Assembly: GCA_964552325.1 (NCBI GenBank)
Contig: CAZKHA010000146.1
Coordinates: 1-8,790 of the forward strand
Reading direction: 5' to 3'
DNA: 8,790 nt
DNA from: CAZKCK01 sp964552325
Lineage (GTDB): Bacteria > Bacteroidota > Bacteroidia > Bacteroidales > TTA-H9
Shown: in pieces, positions 1 through 7,683 of the stretch
Position numbering within the stretch: position 1 is the stretch's first letter
Layout: each line of letters begins with the position of its first letter
Program-made: the position numbers and the translations under genes
Notes under the pieces: generated by a model
The model's database searches: none
What the model was told of the DNA's origin: nothing
Seen by the model: only the letters and a program-made list of their open reading frames with translations

Positions 1-24
1 CTTGGAATTTTATAGGATGACTAT

Positions 25-44
25 AAAAACAACCTTGTGTTTTT
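25..44. terminator. Possible AT-rich bidirectional hairpin ending in TTTTT
   Basis: AAAAACA (25-31) and TGTTTTT (38-44) form a perfect 7-bp stem around a 6-nt loop. The stem gives a T-run on its 3' side in either direction. It is weak, with one G-C pair, and lies about 177 nt beyond the barrel-protein stop, so a terminator role is only a possibility. Confidence 0.22.
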
Positions 45-162
45 AAAAGTTGTATTGCTGTAGGCTCAACATAAATTCTCATGGAACGCTTGATAACCCA
101 AAAACTACGTCAAAATGCCTCATCAGAAGCTAACTTTTATTCCACTATATTTTGTGGCTTCG

Positions 163-178
163 GCATGCTCAAGCATGC
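163..178 (-). terminator. Possible hairpin downstream of the barrel-protein gene
   Basis: A perfect 6-bp palindromic stem (GCATGC, loop of 4, GCATGC) lies 43 nt after the stop of the barrel-protein gene. On the minus strand it is followed by an A/T-rich stretch that contains a second small stem (CCAC/GTGG, 142-157), but there is no clean run of T. It could help end the transcript, protect its 3' end or be chance. Confidence 0.3.
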
Positions 179-220
179 TAATATAGCACCAATAAGTATA
201 GACGCGGTGATGCTTAAATT

Positions 221-1402
221 CTAAAACAAATACACAAACGCAAGGCTGACATACTGATCTCCAAAATTGCTAACCAAATCCTCATCAATCTGATAGGGCG
301 CAAAATGGTAGCTTAACTCCATCCCAATGCTGTTGGTTCTAAAAATGCGCTTCCTGAAACCTGCCCCCAAATTTAGATCAAAAGTCTCTACGCCATAATA
401 ACGGTTGCTTACTGTTCCATTTTGGTCATAGGTCCACTCTTCCTCTGGCTTTTCAATATCGGTATCCACAAAACCAAGCCCAAAGCCAGCATGAAGGTTT
501 ACAGCCAGTTCTGACGAAACAAAATATTCTTTGCTCAGGTTAAAGCCCAGAAAACCACCGATGTCGCCATCAGTTGTATAAACCGAATCATAGGCAAAAA
601 ACTGAAAACTTTTATCCTGCATAAAGAACCTAATCAAGGCCTTGGCCTCAAGCCTAAAATCCTTTCCAAGCGGCATCCCAAACCGCAGTCCAATTTCAGG
701 GCTATTGCTAAACGTCTGCGACAATTTCATCACCGGCACCCACATGCCTGCACTAAAGCCGCCAAAAAAACCTTTCTTCCAAGCTTCAACAAACTTTTTT
801 TCGATTTCCTGATTTGCCAATGTTTGGCTATAATCCCTTGAAGTTACACAGCGCTCATAGTCTGTAAAACGATTGCTCAACAAGAGGCAATGCAGGTACT
901 CGGCTGACTTCTCAGGAACTTTTGCAAGCAATTGCTCAGCCACCCTAACCGACCAAGCATCCAGCGCACTGCGAAGGGGCACAAAATGATACGAGGCTTT
1001 ATTGTTTTGATAAACCACAGCATAATCAAGGCGTTGCGAATCCTGAAACCTCCAATAATAATCCCTGGCCAATTGGTCACCATAATCGAGAAAAGCGGAA
1101 TCAGTAAAACTGCCATCTGAAATGGCCAGCAAAAGCTCCACACGCCGGATGGGTTCTGAATTTTCACAATTTTTCTTCCAGAAATCCAAAACCAAACGGA
1201 TGCTATCCGACTGCTCAATCGAAAAGGCACTTATAACCTCCTGACAATTAAAGGCAATATTTTCGCAATCAACAACAACTGGCTTTGAAAGACGCGCTAG
1301 TAAAGTAGAATCGGTCTGGGCATTTAACAATGTGCTAATTGCCAAGCCAATAACTAAAAGGGATTTGTTTAAGAACATGATACGCAAAGTATTAATTTTC
1401 AT
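221..1402 (-). CDS. Unrecognised exported protein with C-terminal outer-membrane beta-barrel
   Basis: This is a 393-residue protein of unknown role. The N-terminus has a signal peptide cleaved near LLNAQ (residue 29). Translation could begin at the ATG at 1402 or at Met9 (1378), which gives a more compact signal. Residues 30-205 look mostly helical and soluble, with five cysteines (46, 53, 79, 172, 185) and many Tyr/Asp residues; I recognise no motif in them. From about 210 onward the sequence becomes alternating aromatic and small residues typical of membrane beta-strands: GGFSAGMWVPVM, EIGLRFGMPL, FRLEAKALIRFF, GGFLGFNLS, LAVNLHAGFGLGF, FDLNLGAGF, MELSYHFAPY and YVSLAFVYLF. That is about eight strands ending in a terminal Phe, as expected for a BAM-assembled barrel. 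It lies 123 nt after the GH127 gene on the same strand, so read-through is possible, but nothing ties it to sugar use. Its coding sequence looks somewhat more AT-rich than the hydrolase genes. Confidence 0.8.
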   Translation of the reverse strand: MKINTLRIMFLNKSLLVIGLAISTLLNAQTDSTLLARLSKPVVVDCENIAFNCQEVISAFSIEQSDSIRLVLDFWKKNCENSEPIRRVELLLAISDGSFTDSAFLDYGDQLARDYYWRFQDSQRLDYAVVYQNNKASYHFVPLRSALDAWSVRVAEQLLAKVPEKSAEYLHCLLLSNRFTDYERCVTSRDYSQTLANQEIEKKFVEAWKKGFFGGFSAGMWVPVMKLSQTFSNSPEIGLRFGMPLGKDFRLEAKALIRFFMQDKSFQFFAYDSVYTTDGDIGGFLGFNLSKEYFVSSELAVNLHAGFGLGFVDTDIEKPEEEWTYDQNGTVSNRYYGVETFDLNLGAGFRKRIFRTNSIGMELSYHFAPYQIDEDLVSNFGDQYVSLAFVYLF

Positions 1403-1525
1403 AATCCAATCATTTGGTGATGTATTCAGTTACTTTGGTTGCCCGCGTTTGGGGCTACTACAAGGCCCGATTGATTTCAATTAACATGCCAAAAAACTGT
1501 ATGCATATCGCCTTGCATTACTTCC
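1403..1525. other. Intergenic gap between GH127 and the barrel-protein gene
   Basis: No gene, tRNA or strong terminator is seen in these 123 nt. A weak stem, GGGCT/GGCCC with a 7-nt loop (1452-1468), has no U-tract on the minus-strand side. I found no match to the Bacteroidota promoter pattern (TTTG, about 19 nt, TAnnTTTG). Whether the barrel-protein gene has its own promoter or is read from the operon cannot be settled here. Confidence 0.5.
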
Positions 1526-3541
1526 TTATTTCACTACTACAACCGGAAACTCGGCAATTCTTAGCGTTGTACATCCATATGGAATCAATGTTATATTTTC
1601 GATGGGCGTGCCTAAATCATGGTATGGGTATGGTGACCAAGGAATTTTGCCCGCCGAGTTTTCGTACAGCCCCCAATAGGGGATTTGCTGGCCCTTGGTT
1701 TTGATTTGGATAGGCGCATTCTGAAGGTTCCATGGCATGGCTTCAAGCTTTGAACCAACCTCCACCTGAAAGTTCATGCTATCGATGCAGGTGTTTGGTA
1801 TTCCATAATTCCAAGGCGAACCAGGCCTAACCTCCCAATAAGTATCGTCGCGATCAGGCGAAGTCTTTTCTGACCATTGTTCCTCCATACGCAAGGCATA
1901 CACCAGCGGCCCACGTTCAATGCCCAGCGAATTCTCATACCAACGCGAAAGCCGAATTTCCATCGGAAGCTCCAAAACAACTACATCGCCGGCATGCCAT
2001 TCCCTATCTAACGCGGCAACTTCACCCCCTTTAACGAGCATAAATTCTTGGTTGTTGATTTTGATGCTTGCTTGTTTGCACCACGTTGGAATGCGCAGAT
2101 ACAGCGGGAACTTCTCGGGCTTAGCTGTTTTGTACAAAAACTCGATGCGGTCAGAAAAGGGGTAATTGGTTTTTTCTTCAAAGGTAACCATGCCGCCTGA
2201 GCCCACTTTGGCTGTAACGCTCGATGGACCATAAACCAGCGCAGCCAAGCCTTTATCGGAAGTGGCATACCATAGATTCTGAACAAACTTGGGCCATCCC
2301 TGGTGCATATTGGTGAGGCAACATGGATAACCTGAAGTAGTGCCGAAGACATTGCTGCTGTAGTAATCGCAATTAAAATGCCGGTGCTCATCGGTAATTA
2401 GCACCTGATTTACTTGCTGATAATACTGTTTGCGCAAGAATTTATCATCGGCTTGGGTGGGCAATACATTGTAAGCCAGTTTTTCGAGATAGTCGGCATA
2501 GTATAAATCGCCTGTAATGGGCAATATGCTTTCGAAAGAGTACATCATTTCAACGGCCGAGCAAAACTCGGAGCCTTGTGTAGGGTCGTTTCCATGTATG
2601 GCTTCATCGCCACCATACATCCCGTTAACAAACCCATGAACATCGCGCAGGGCGTCCAGTCCTTCGCGTACAGCCTTCGGGTATTTTGGATCGCCATTCA
2701 ATTGATAATATACAGCGGGTTCTTTGAACGCCTGGGCCACATTTACGCAATGGAAGTCGGGATAAGGATTCATTTTCCGAAACGAATTATCGGTAAAGGC
2801 CGTTGTCCAATCAAAGGTTTGTTTATGAATAAGTTCTGCCAGGTCTAGCAGGAAGGTATCACCGGTTTGATTGTAAAGCCATAAAACAACCTGAAGGTTA
2901 TCGCCTCCCCTTTGCTGGCCCCACCAGGTCCAATGGTTTAAGGGCGTTTGTGGAAGATTCTTAAGTTGATAGCGAAAATATTGTGTCATCAGCTTAAGGA
3001 TGCGATCATCTTGTGTAGCCATGTAATACTGTTGGAGTGCTTTTAGCATCACCATCTTGGGCCACCAATCTTCGCTGCGGGTTTGTTGCGTGCCTTTTAT
3101 CTTTGGACTTCCTTCGGGCAAAGGATAAGGTCCGAAATATCCATCGGGCCGTTGGTTAGCTATTGCCCATTCAACCCACTGTTGTGCCTTGGCTTTTAAG
3201 GTAGCATCATTTAGCAGGTAGGCCAGCGGAACCAATCCATCTATCCAATATGGGCCTCGTTCCCAACAATCGCCTTTGCCACCTAACCAGCCGTTGTCAG
3301 GTCCGCAAACCAAATGGTAAATACTATCAAGATTTCCGGTAAGCCCGTCGCGTTGCAGTTGGAGCATGGTCAACAAATGCCCTTGCGCCTGGATGGCCCC
3401 AATGGGCAAAGCAATATATTGTGTTGAAATCAAGGGTACTCGATTACCCTTATACCACGGGCTTGAGGTGGTTTGCCCAAACACTCCGGGAAGCCACAGC
3501 AGGCTAATCAGCATGCCAAAAACAATCTTACGCTTATTCAT
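1526..3541 (-). CDS. Exported GH127 (DUF1680) glycoside hydrolase, beta-L-arabinofuranosidase type
   Basis: This 671-residue protein belongs to the family of bifidobacterial HypBA1, a zinc-dependent retaining beta-L-arabinofuranosidase that uses a cysteine nucleophile. Residues 1-22 are a type I signal peptide (LWLPGVFGQ). Residues from about 40 to 420 form the alpha/alpha barrel, with GGKGDCWERGPYWIDGL near 87-103 and WWGQQRGGDNL near 206-216. Metal and catalytic residues are present: Glu325 and Cys327 in TQGSEFCSAVE, then Cys407-Cys408 in GYPCCLTN, equivalent to HypBA1 Glu338, Cys340, Cys417 and Cys418. Glu313 in GGDEAIHG is a candidate acid/base. Beta-sandwich domains follow from about 430. 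ATG at 3541 overlaps the GH2 stop (ATGAATAA), which suggests translational coupling. Other known GH127 activities include aceric acid hydrolysis in rhamnogalacturonan II and 3,6-anhydro-D-galactosidase in carrageenan breakdown, so the family is secure but the substrate is not. Confidence 0.92.
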   Translation of the reverse strand: MNKRKIVFGMLISLLWLPGVFGQTTSSPWYKGNRVPLISTQYIALPIGAIQAQGHLLTMLQLQRDGLTGNLDSIYHLVCGPDNGWLGGKGDCWERGPYWIDGLVPLAYLLNDATLKAKAQQWVEWAIANQRPDGYFGPYPLPEGSPKIKGTQQTRSEDWWPKMVMLKALQQYYMATQDDRILKLMTQYFRYQLKNLPQTPLNHWTWWGQQRGGDNLQVVLWLYNQTGDTFLLDLAELIHKQTFDWTTAFTDNSFRKMNPYPDFHCVNVAQAFKEPAVYYQLNGDPKYPKAVREGLDALRDVHGFVNGMYGGDEAIHGNDPTQGSEFCSAVEMMYSFESILPITGDLYYADYLEKLAYNVLPTQADDKFLRKQYYQQVNQVLITDEHRHFNCDYYSSNVFGTTSGYPCCLTNMHQGWPKFVQNLWYATSDKGLAALVYGPSSVTAKVGSGGMVTFEEKTNYPFSDRIEFLYKTAKPEKFPLYLRIPTWCKQASIKINNQEFMLVKGGEVAALDREWHAGDVVVLELPMEIRLSRWYENSLGIERGPLVYALRMEEQWSEKTSPDRDDTYWEVRPGSPWNYGIPNTCIDSMNFQVEVGSKLEAMPWNLQNAPIQIKTKGQQIPYWGLYENSAGKIPWSPYPYHDLGTPIENITLIPYGCTTLRIAEFPVVVVK

Positions 3542-5360
3542 TTTCTATCTTTTCAAGTGATTTGCAAACTTCGAGGTTAATCTTTCGTATCCGGTCGGCT
3601 TCCAGTTTTATGAGGGCGCGGTCGTAGGTCATAATTCCATTTACTTCGGCTTCCACATCGGTTGTTTGGGTGTAAATAGCGGCTGAAAATCCTTTGATTA
3701 CCAATTCTTTTAGCTTCTCGGCATAGGCAATATATGCATCTGTTGCTTCTTGAGCGGTTTTGTACTGCACATATCCCCAATTTCGTTCGCTATGCCACAA
3801 ATGACCCGGCATTGCCAAACCAATACCGCCATATTCGCCTAGCACACAAACCCGCTGAGGGTCATACATTTTGAGACGAGGTTCAGGATAATTGTGCACA
3901 TCAAGCATATCACCAACAGGATAATAGTTGCCACCACTGGCGGGGTTCACCAAACGCGAGGGATCGTAAGATTTGGTCCATTGGGCGATTTCGGTGGTTT
4001 TAAATTGACCCCAAGCCTCATTAAATGGCACCCAAACCACCACGCTCGGGCTCGAAATCAACAGATCGATGATGCCGTTCCATTCCTTTTTAAAATTTTC
4101 TTCTGATTCAGGTGAACGCTGGGCTTCGCGGCCATTAAAGTAGGCCTCCATCTGCCATTCGGGGCCTTGGTCACCGCTTGGCATATCTTGCCAAACCAAG
4201 ATACCCAGGCGATCGGCATGGTAATACCAGCGTGCGGGCTCAACCTTAACATGCTTTCGGATAAGATTGTATCCCAATTCCTTGGTTTTCTCGATATCAA
4301 ACTTCAGGGCTTCATCGCAGGGCGCCGTATATAGTCCATCGGGCCACCAACCTTGGTCGAGCAAGCCAAATTGAAAATAGTCTTTGTTGTTCAATTGCAT
4401 ACGCATGGTTCCGTACTTATCTGCTTTCATCGAGATTTTACGCATCCCAAAGTAGCTTTTGGCAAAATCGATGGGCCTTGCATTTCGTAGGATGCTTACC
4501 TCTATATGATATAAAAAGGGATGCTCAGGGCTCCAAAGTTTGGCATTGGGCAGGGCTAGCAGCACTTCCATTCCAGGTAAGCCATTTGCGGCAGCTACCA
4601 TGGTAGCGCCATCCATAACCTGAACATTCACCAAATCGCCAGGCATAGCACCTATGCATTGTGCGGTAATGCTAACTGAACCCCCATCAATATCTGGAAT
4701 TGCTTTAAGGCCCGTTACATAGGCATTTCCTACAGGTTCGAGCCAGACGGTTTGCCAGATGCCGGTAACAGATGTATACCAGATGCCTCCAGGCCGTGTA
4801 ACTTGCTTGCCATGCGGCTGAAAGCCTTCGTCAGAAGGATCCCAAACGCGCACGACCATCTCTTGCGAAAGGCCTGGTACCAGATATGGAGTTATATCAA
4901 ACGAAAATGCGGTATATCCCCCTTTGTGCGAACCTATCAACAATCCATTTATCCAAACATCTGCTTTCCAATCCACTGCCCCAAAATTGAGCACCACATT
5001 TTTCGACTTCCATTCCTTTGGAATCGTAAAACTACGCCGATACCACAGCTCGTTGCCCGCTCCAACGGTTTTCTGAACGCCCGACAAGGAGGATTCTATC
5101 GCGAAAGGGACGAGGATTTTTCCTTGAAACTCAGCGGGGACGGGTCTCCCTTTGGGCAATACGGCATACTCCCATAAACCATTCAAATTCAACCATTGGC
5201 TACGTTCCAAGGCGGGTCGTGGGTACTCGGGCCAAACTTTTTCAACATCGAGGCCTTTAGCCCAATGGGTTTTAATTTTTTCGCCGGCAGGGCTCCAGGT
5301 TTGGGGATAAAGCGACGAAACCGCACTCACGAACAGCAAAAAAAACAAAATCCTTTTCAT
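3534..5360 (-). CDS. Exported GH2 glycoside hydrolase (beta-galactosidase-like; substrate unresolved)
   Basis: This is a 608-residue, three-domain GH2 enzyme, close in length to beta-glucuronidase-type members and much shorter than LacZ. The frame extends upstream to an ATG at 5450, but that adds 30 residues without signal-peptide character that overlap the GH27 coding end. The ATG at 5360 gives a clean signal peptide (MKRILFFLLFVSAVSSLYPQ) and lies 2 nt after the GH27 stop, so I chose it. Residues 41-207 are the sugar-binding jelly roll (LNLNGLWEY, ELWYRRSF, WINGLLIGSHKGGY). Residues 210-305 are the Ig-like domain, ending in SYFGMRKI. The TIM barrel follows. Glu448 in VPFNEAWGQF is the predicted acid/base and Glu509 in LGEYGG the nucleophile. 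The segment IRKHVKVEP...GILVWQDMPS marks a widespread GH2 subgroup for which I recall no firm substrate. Beta-galactosidase is the default guess; alpha-L-arabinopyranosidase or beta-glucuronidase activity is also known in GH2. The 3' end overlaps the next gene by 8 nt. Confidence 0.93.
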   Translation of the reverse strand: MKRILFFLLFVSAVSSLYPQTWSPAGEKIKTHWAKGLDVEKVWPEYPRPALERSQWLNLNGLWEYAVLPKGRPVPAEFQGKILVPFAIESSLSGVQKTVGAGNELWYRRSFTIPKEWKSKNVVLNFGAVDWKADVWINGLLIGSHKGGYTAFSFDITPYLVPGLSQEMVVRVWDPSDEGFQPHGKQVTRPGGIWYTSVTGIWQTVWLEPVGNAYVTGLKAIPDIDGGSVSITAQCIGAMPGDLVNVQVMDGATMVAAANGLPGMEVLLALPNAKLWSPEHPFLYHIEVSILRNARPIDFAKSYFGMRKISMKADKYGTMRMQLNNKDYFQFGLLDQGWWPDGLYTAPCDEALKFDIEKTKELGYNLIRKHVKVEPARWYYHADRLGILVWQDMPSGDQGPEWQMEAYFNGREAQRSPESEENFKKEWNGIIDLLISSPSVVVWVPFNEAWGQFKTTEIAQWTKSYDPSRLVNPASGGNYYPVGDMLDVHNYPEPRLKMYDPQRVCVLGEYGGIGLAMPGHLWHSERNWGYVQYKTAQEATDAYIAYAEKLKELVIKGFSAAIYTQTTDVEAEVNGIMTYDRALIKLEADRIRKINLEVCKSLEKIENE

Positions 5361-5362
5361 GT

Positions 5363-7633
5363 TTACTTCAGTTTTAATAAAACAACACCATGAGACGGGA
5401 CGTCGAGCACTACGGGCGATTTTGCTTTGCCAAGCGATTGCTGCCGCCATAAATCGCGAAGCTCGCCCTTGTCAGCCAATCCTAATTTTGACAAGTCAAG
5501 ATGATAGTTAGCCGTTGTTTCGCCTAGGTTAAAAACGCCAAGCGCCTTGCCGCCATCGGCCAAATCCTTGACCCATACCTGAACATCACCTTCAACCAGC
5601 GTACGCTTGGCCTGTTGCCCAAGGGTATCTTGATCAATGGCAAGCACTTCATCATTGGTAAGCAGGTTCAGCGTGAAATCATCGAGACGTTCGAGATCGC
5701 AACCAATGAGCAGGGGAGCCGAAAGCAAACACCACAGCGAAATATGCGTATATTGTTCATCGGGCGTAAGCCTTGTAGGATGCAGATTTGGCCCCCAGCC
5801 TACCCAGCCCACGATCAACATATCGGGGTCATTCCAATTACCCGGTTTGGCAAAAGCCTGATTTTGAATTTGATTAAACCCAATTTCTTTTAGGCTTTGC
5901 CAGGTGTCGGTAATGTCGCCGGTGGTTCTCCAAAGATTGCCTCCAACCTCATCGCCCCATTCCCATACCTTGCTCATGCCGTACTGGCAAAGGCTGTAAA
6001 CAATATCGCGATCGACTTTTGACAATGCATCACGCATTACAAAATAGGGCTTTTTGCGTTCGGCCAGCGATGTATCTTTGGCAATGCCGTCATACGAACA
6101 CCAGTCGTACTTCAAATAATCTACACCCCATCGGGCAAATGAACGTGCATCTTGCTCCTCGTGTTGGTAGCTGGCCGTATAGCCTCCGCAGGTCAGCGGC
6201 CCTGGCGAACTGTAGATCCCAAACTTTAAGCCCAGCGCATGAATACTATCGCCCAATCGCTTCATGTCAGGAAACTTTTCATTGGTAAGGATATTGCCCT
6301 CAGCATCGCGCTTGGGCTCCTTGTCACGATGGATTTCCCAGCCATCATCAATGTTGATATAATTCCAGCCATGGTTCATCAAGCCTTTGTTTTTATAGGT
6401 GCGGGCACTGGCCACCACTTTTTGTTCATCAACGGCCAGCCCCCAGCAATTCCAACTATTCCAACCCATGGGCGGTGTAAGGCAAATTCGGTTGCCAATG
6501 GAGATGGTAAGTTTTCGGGTAGCTTCGCCTATGGCATTTTGGGCTTTAAGGTTTACCATATAGGTACCTTCTTCATGCAACTTACCTGAAATTATTCCTG
6601 AGTTTTCATCAATGGATAAGCCTTTTGGCAAGTTATCTACACTAAAACGCATGGGCCTAAGGCCAGTAGCCGGAATGGTGAACAAGAAAGGTTTCCCGGG
6701 ACGGGCAGCAGTAACCAAGGGGCTATTGATCCTTGGGCTTTTTGGGGCGGGCGGTGTAGTTATGTAGGGCGTTTCTTCGGTAATGGAAATCTCTTCGCCG
6801 CCGTTTTCAAACTCAAAGGAATAAGCAATTAATGCTGACTGATTTAATTGTTTGATTTCGACCTCAAATGCCTTGTGTTCACCAGGTTTTAGGGTAATTG
6901 CTGACTCTTTTTCAAAGATTTTGTTGCCCTTAACTTTGTTCTTGGCTTCTATTTCAAACTCGCCCTTTATGCTATACGATTTTGAGGTGTTGCGTACGCT
7001 TACCGTCTTAATCAAACTTCCATTGTTGAATGTATAAGGGCTTAGGTTGTGTTGGATAAGCAGATAATCGTGAAGTTTGGTCATTAAAATGGCTTGGTCG
7101 CCGGTGTACATTCCTCCCTGGCCTCCTTCATCAAACACGCGTACGGCAATCAGGTTTTCCTTATCCCACAAAACCCTTGGGTCGTTTATGGCCAATGTAT
7201 AGGACCTCTTTTTATCATAGTAATTGGTGGGGGCATGTTTAAAGTTGGTATCGGATGCCATTTCGGGCTTTGCATTTTTGCCGTTGCTACCTATGAGCGC
7301 CCCATTCAGAAAGGTTTGATCAAAATTGTTGATTTTCCCGAGGTAGATACGCAAACTATCCTTAAGCTGGGCATCTTGCATGAGGCTTGACGGGATAAAC
7401 ACTTTAAGCCGGAACCACGCGAACCCATCGTAGGGATCGTATCCCGATGATTCCCAGATGCGGTCAACGGGGATGGTTTTCCAGCCCGAGTCATCAAAAG
7501 CCGCGGACGAATACGTGGGGTCATCGCCTTGCGCAAACTTCCAGGCTACATTGAGGTTTAAGGATTTTTGTGATGTTTGACCATAGGCCGTAAACACCAG
7601 GGTGCAAAGGGTCCATAACAAGAAGTTTTTCAT
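5363..7633 (-). CDS. Exported multi-domain GH27 glycoside hydrolase, predicted alpha-galactosidase
   Basis: This 756-residue retaining exo-hydrolase is predicted to remove terminal alpha-D-galactose. A type I signal peptide (MKNFLLWTLC...AYGQ) covers residues 1 to about 19. Residues 24-190 resemble the jelly-roll sugar-binding domain of GH2 enzymes. Residues 195-295 form a second beta-rich, Ig-like segment. Residues 299-380 match the putative Ig (He_PIG) type, with LPKGLSIDENSGIISG. The GH27 barrel begins at TPPMGWNSWNCWG (386-398). The nucleophile is Asp510 in LKYDWC and the acid/base is Asp573 in WRTTGD. Asp429-Asp430 in NIDDGW match the pair that recognises galactose in known alpha-galactosidases; the known GH27 beta-L-arabinopyranosidase has an acidic substitution there. 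Cys482 and Cys512 correspond to a conserved disulfide, which fits an oxidising compartment. A C-terminal beta-domain follows from about 675. GH27 also contains alpha-N-acetylgalactosaminidases, so the substrate is not certain. The stop is only 2 nt from the next start. Confidence 0.93.
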   Translation of the reverse strand: MKNFLLWTLCTLVFTAYGQTSQKSLNLNVAWKFAQGDDPTYSSAAFDDSGWKTIPVDRIWESSGYDPYDGFAWFRLKVFIPSSLMQDAQLKDSLRIYLGKINNFDQTFLNGALIGSNGKNAKPEMASDTNFKHAPTNYYDKKRSYTLAINDPRVLWDKENLIAVRVFDEGGQGGMYTGDQAILMTKLHDYLLIQHNLSPYTFNNGSLIKTVSVRNTSKSYSIKGEFEIEAKNKVKGNKIFEKESAITLKPGEHKAFEVEIKQLNQSALIAYSFEFENGGEEISITEETPYITTPPAPKSPRINSPLVTAARPGKPFLFTIPATGLRPMRFSVDNLPKGLSIDENSGIISGKLHEEGTYMVNLKAQNAIGEATRKLTISIGNRICLTPPMGWNSWNCWGLAVDEQKVVASARTYKNKGLMNHGWNYINIDDGWEIHRDKEPKRDAEGNILTNEKFPDMKRLGDSIHALGLKFGIYSSPGPLTCGGYTASYQHEEQDARSFARWGVDYLKYDWCSYDGIAKDTSLAERKKPYFVMRDALSKVDRDIVYSLCQYGMSKVWEWGDEVGGNLWRTTGDITDTWQSLKEIGFNQIQNQAFAKPGNWNDPDMLIVGWVGWGPNLHPTRLTPDEQYTHISLWCLLSAPLLIGCDLERLDDFTLNLLTNDEVLAIDQDTLGQQAKRTLVEGDVQVWVKDLADGGKALGVFNLGETTANYHLDLSKLGLADKGELRDLWRQQSLGKAKSPVVLDVPSHGVVLLKLK

Positions 7634-7683
7634 TTTGGTTGGAGATTTTTGGTTGTGGTTAAAAGTATGGCCTTGAAAGGAAA

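Larger units (their letters stand above)
1..220. other. AT-rich non-coding flank
   Basis: No convincing gene is visible on either strand. Apart from the two small inverted repeats listed separately I see no promoter match, tRNA, repeat array or insertion-sequence end. A 47-codon plus-strand frame (81-224) crosses it but lacks support. Confidence 0.5.

Noticed and set aside
81..224. A 47-codon plus-strand frame (ATG at 81, stop at 222-224) overlapping the end of the barrel-protein gene.
   Set aside because: No ribosome-binding signal, no recognisable sequence, and it runs into the stop codon of a real gene on the other strand. A chance frame of this length is expected.
1452..1468. A GGGCT/GGCCC stem between the GH127 and barrel-protein genes as an operon terminator.
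   Set aside because: The stem is only 5 bp with one G-U pair and a 7-nt loop, and there is no T-run after it on the minus strand.
1476..1492. A sigma-54-like sequence on the minus strand (TTGGCATG, 4 nt, TTGAA) about 75 nt before the barrel-protein start.
   Set aside because: The -24 part matches well, but the -12 element has GA instead of the nearly invariant GC. No sigma-54 activator context is visible, so it may be chance.
1414..1704. A 96-codon plus-strand frame in the gap and the 3' end of the GH127 gene.
   Set aside because: More than half lies antisense to the well-supported GH127 coding end. The translation shows no domain, signal peptide or family motif.
5361..5450. Extension of the GH2 protein to the upstream ATG at 5450.
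   Set aside because: It would put 30 residues before an obvious signal peptide and overlap the GH27 gene. The sequence there is explained by the GH27 reading frame.
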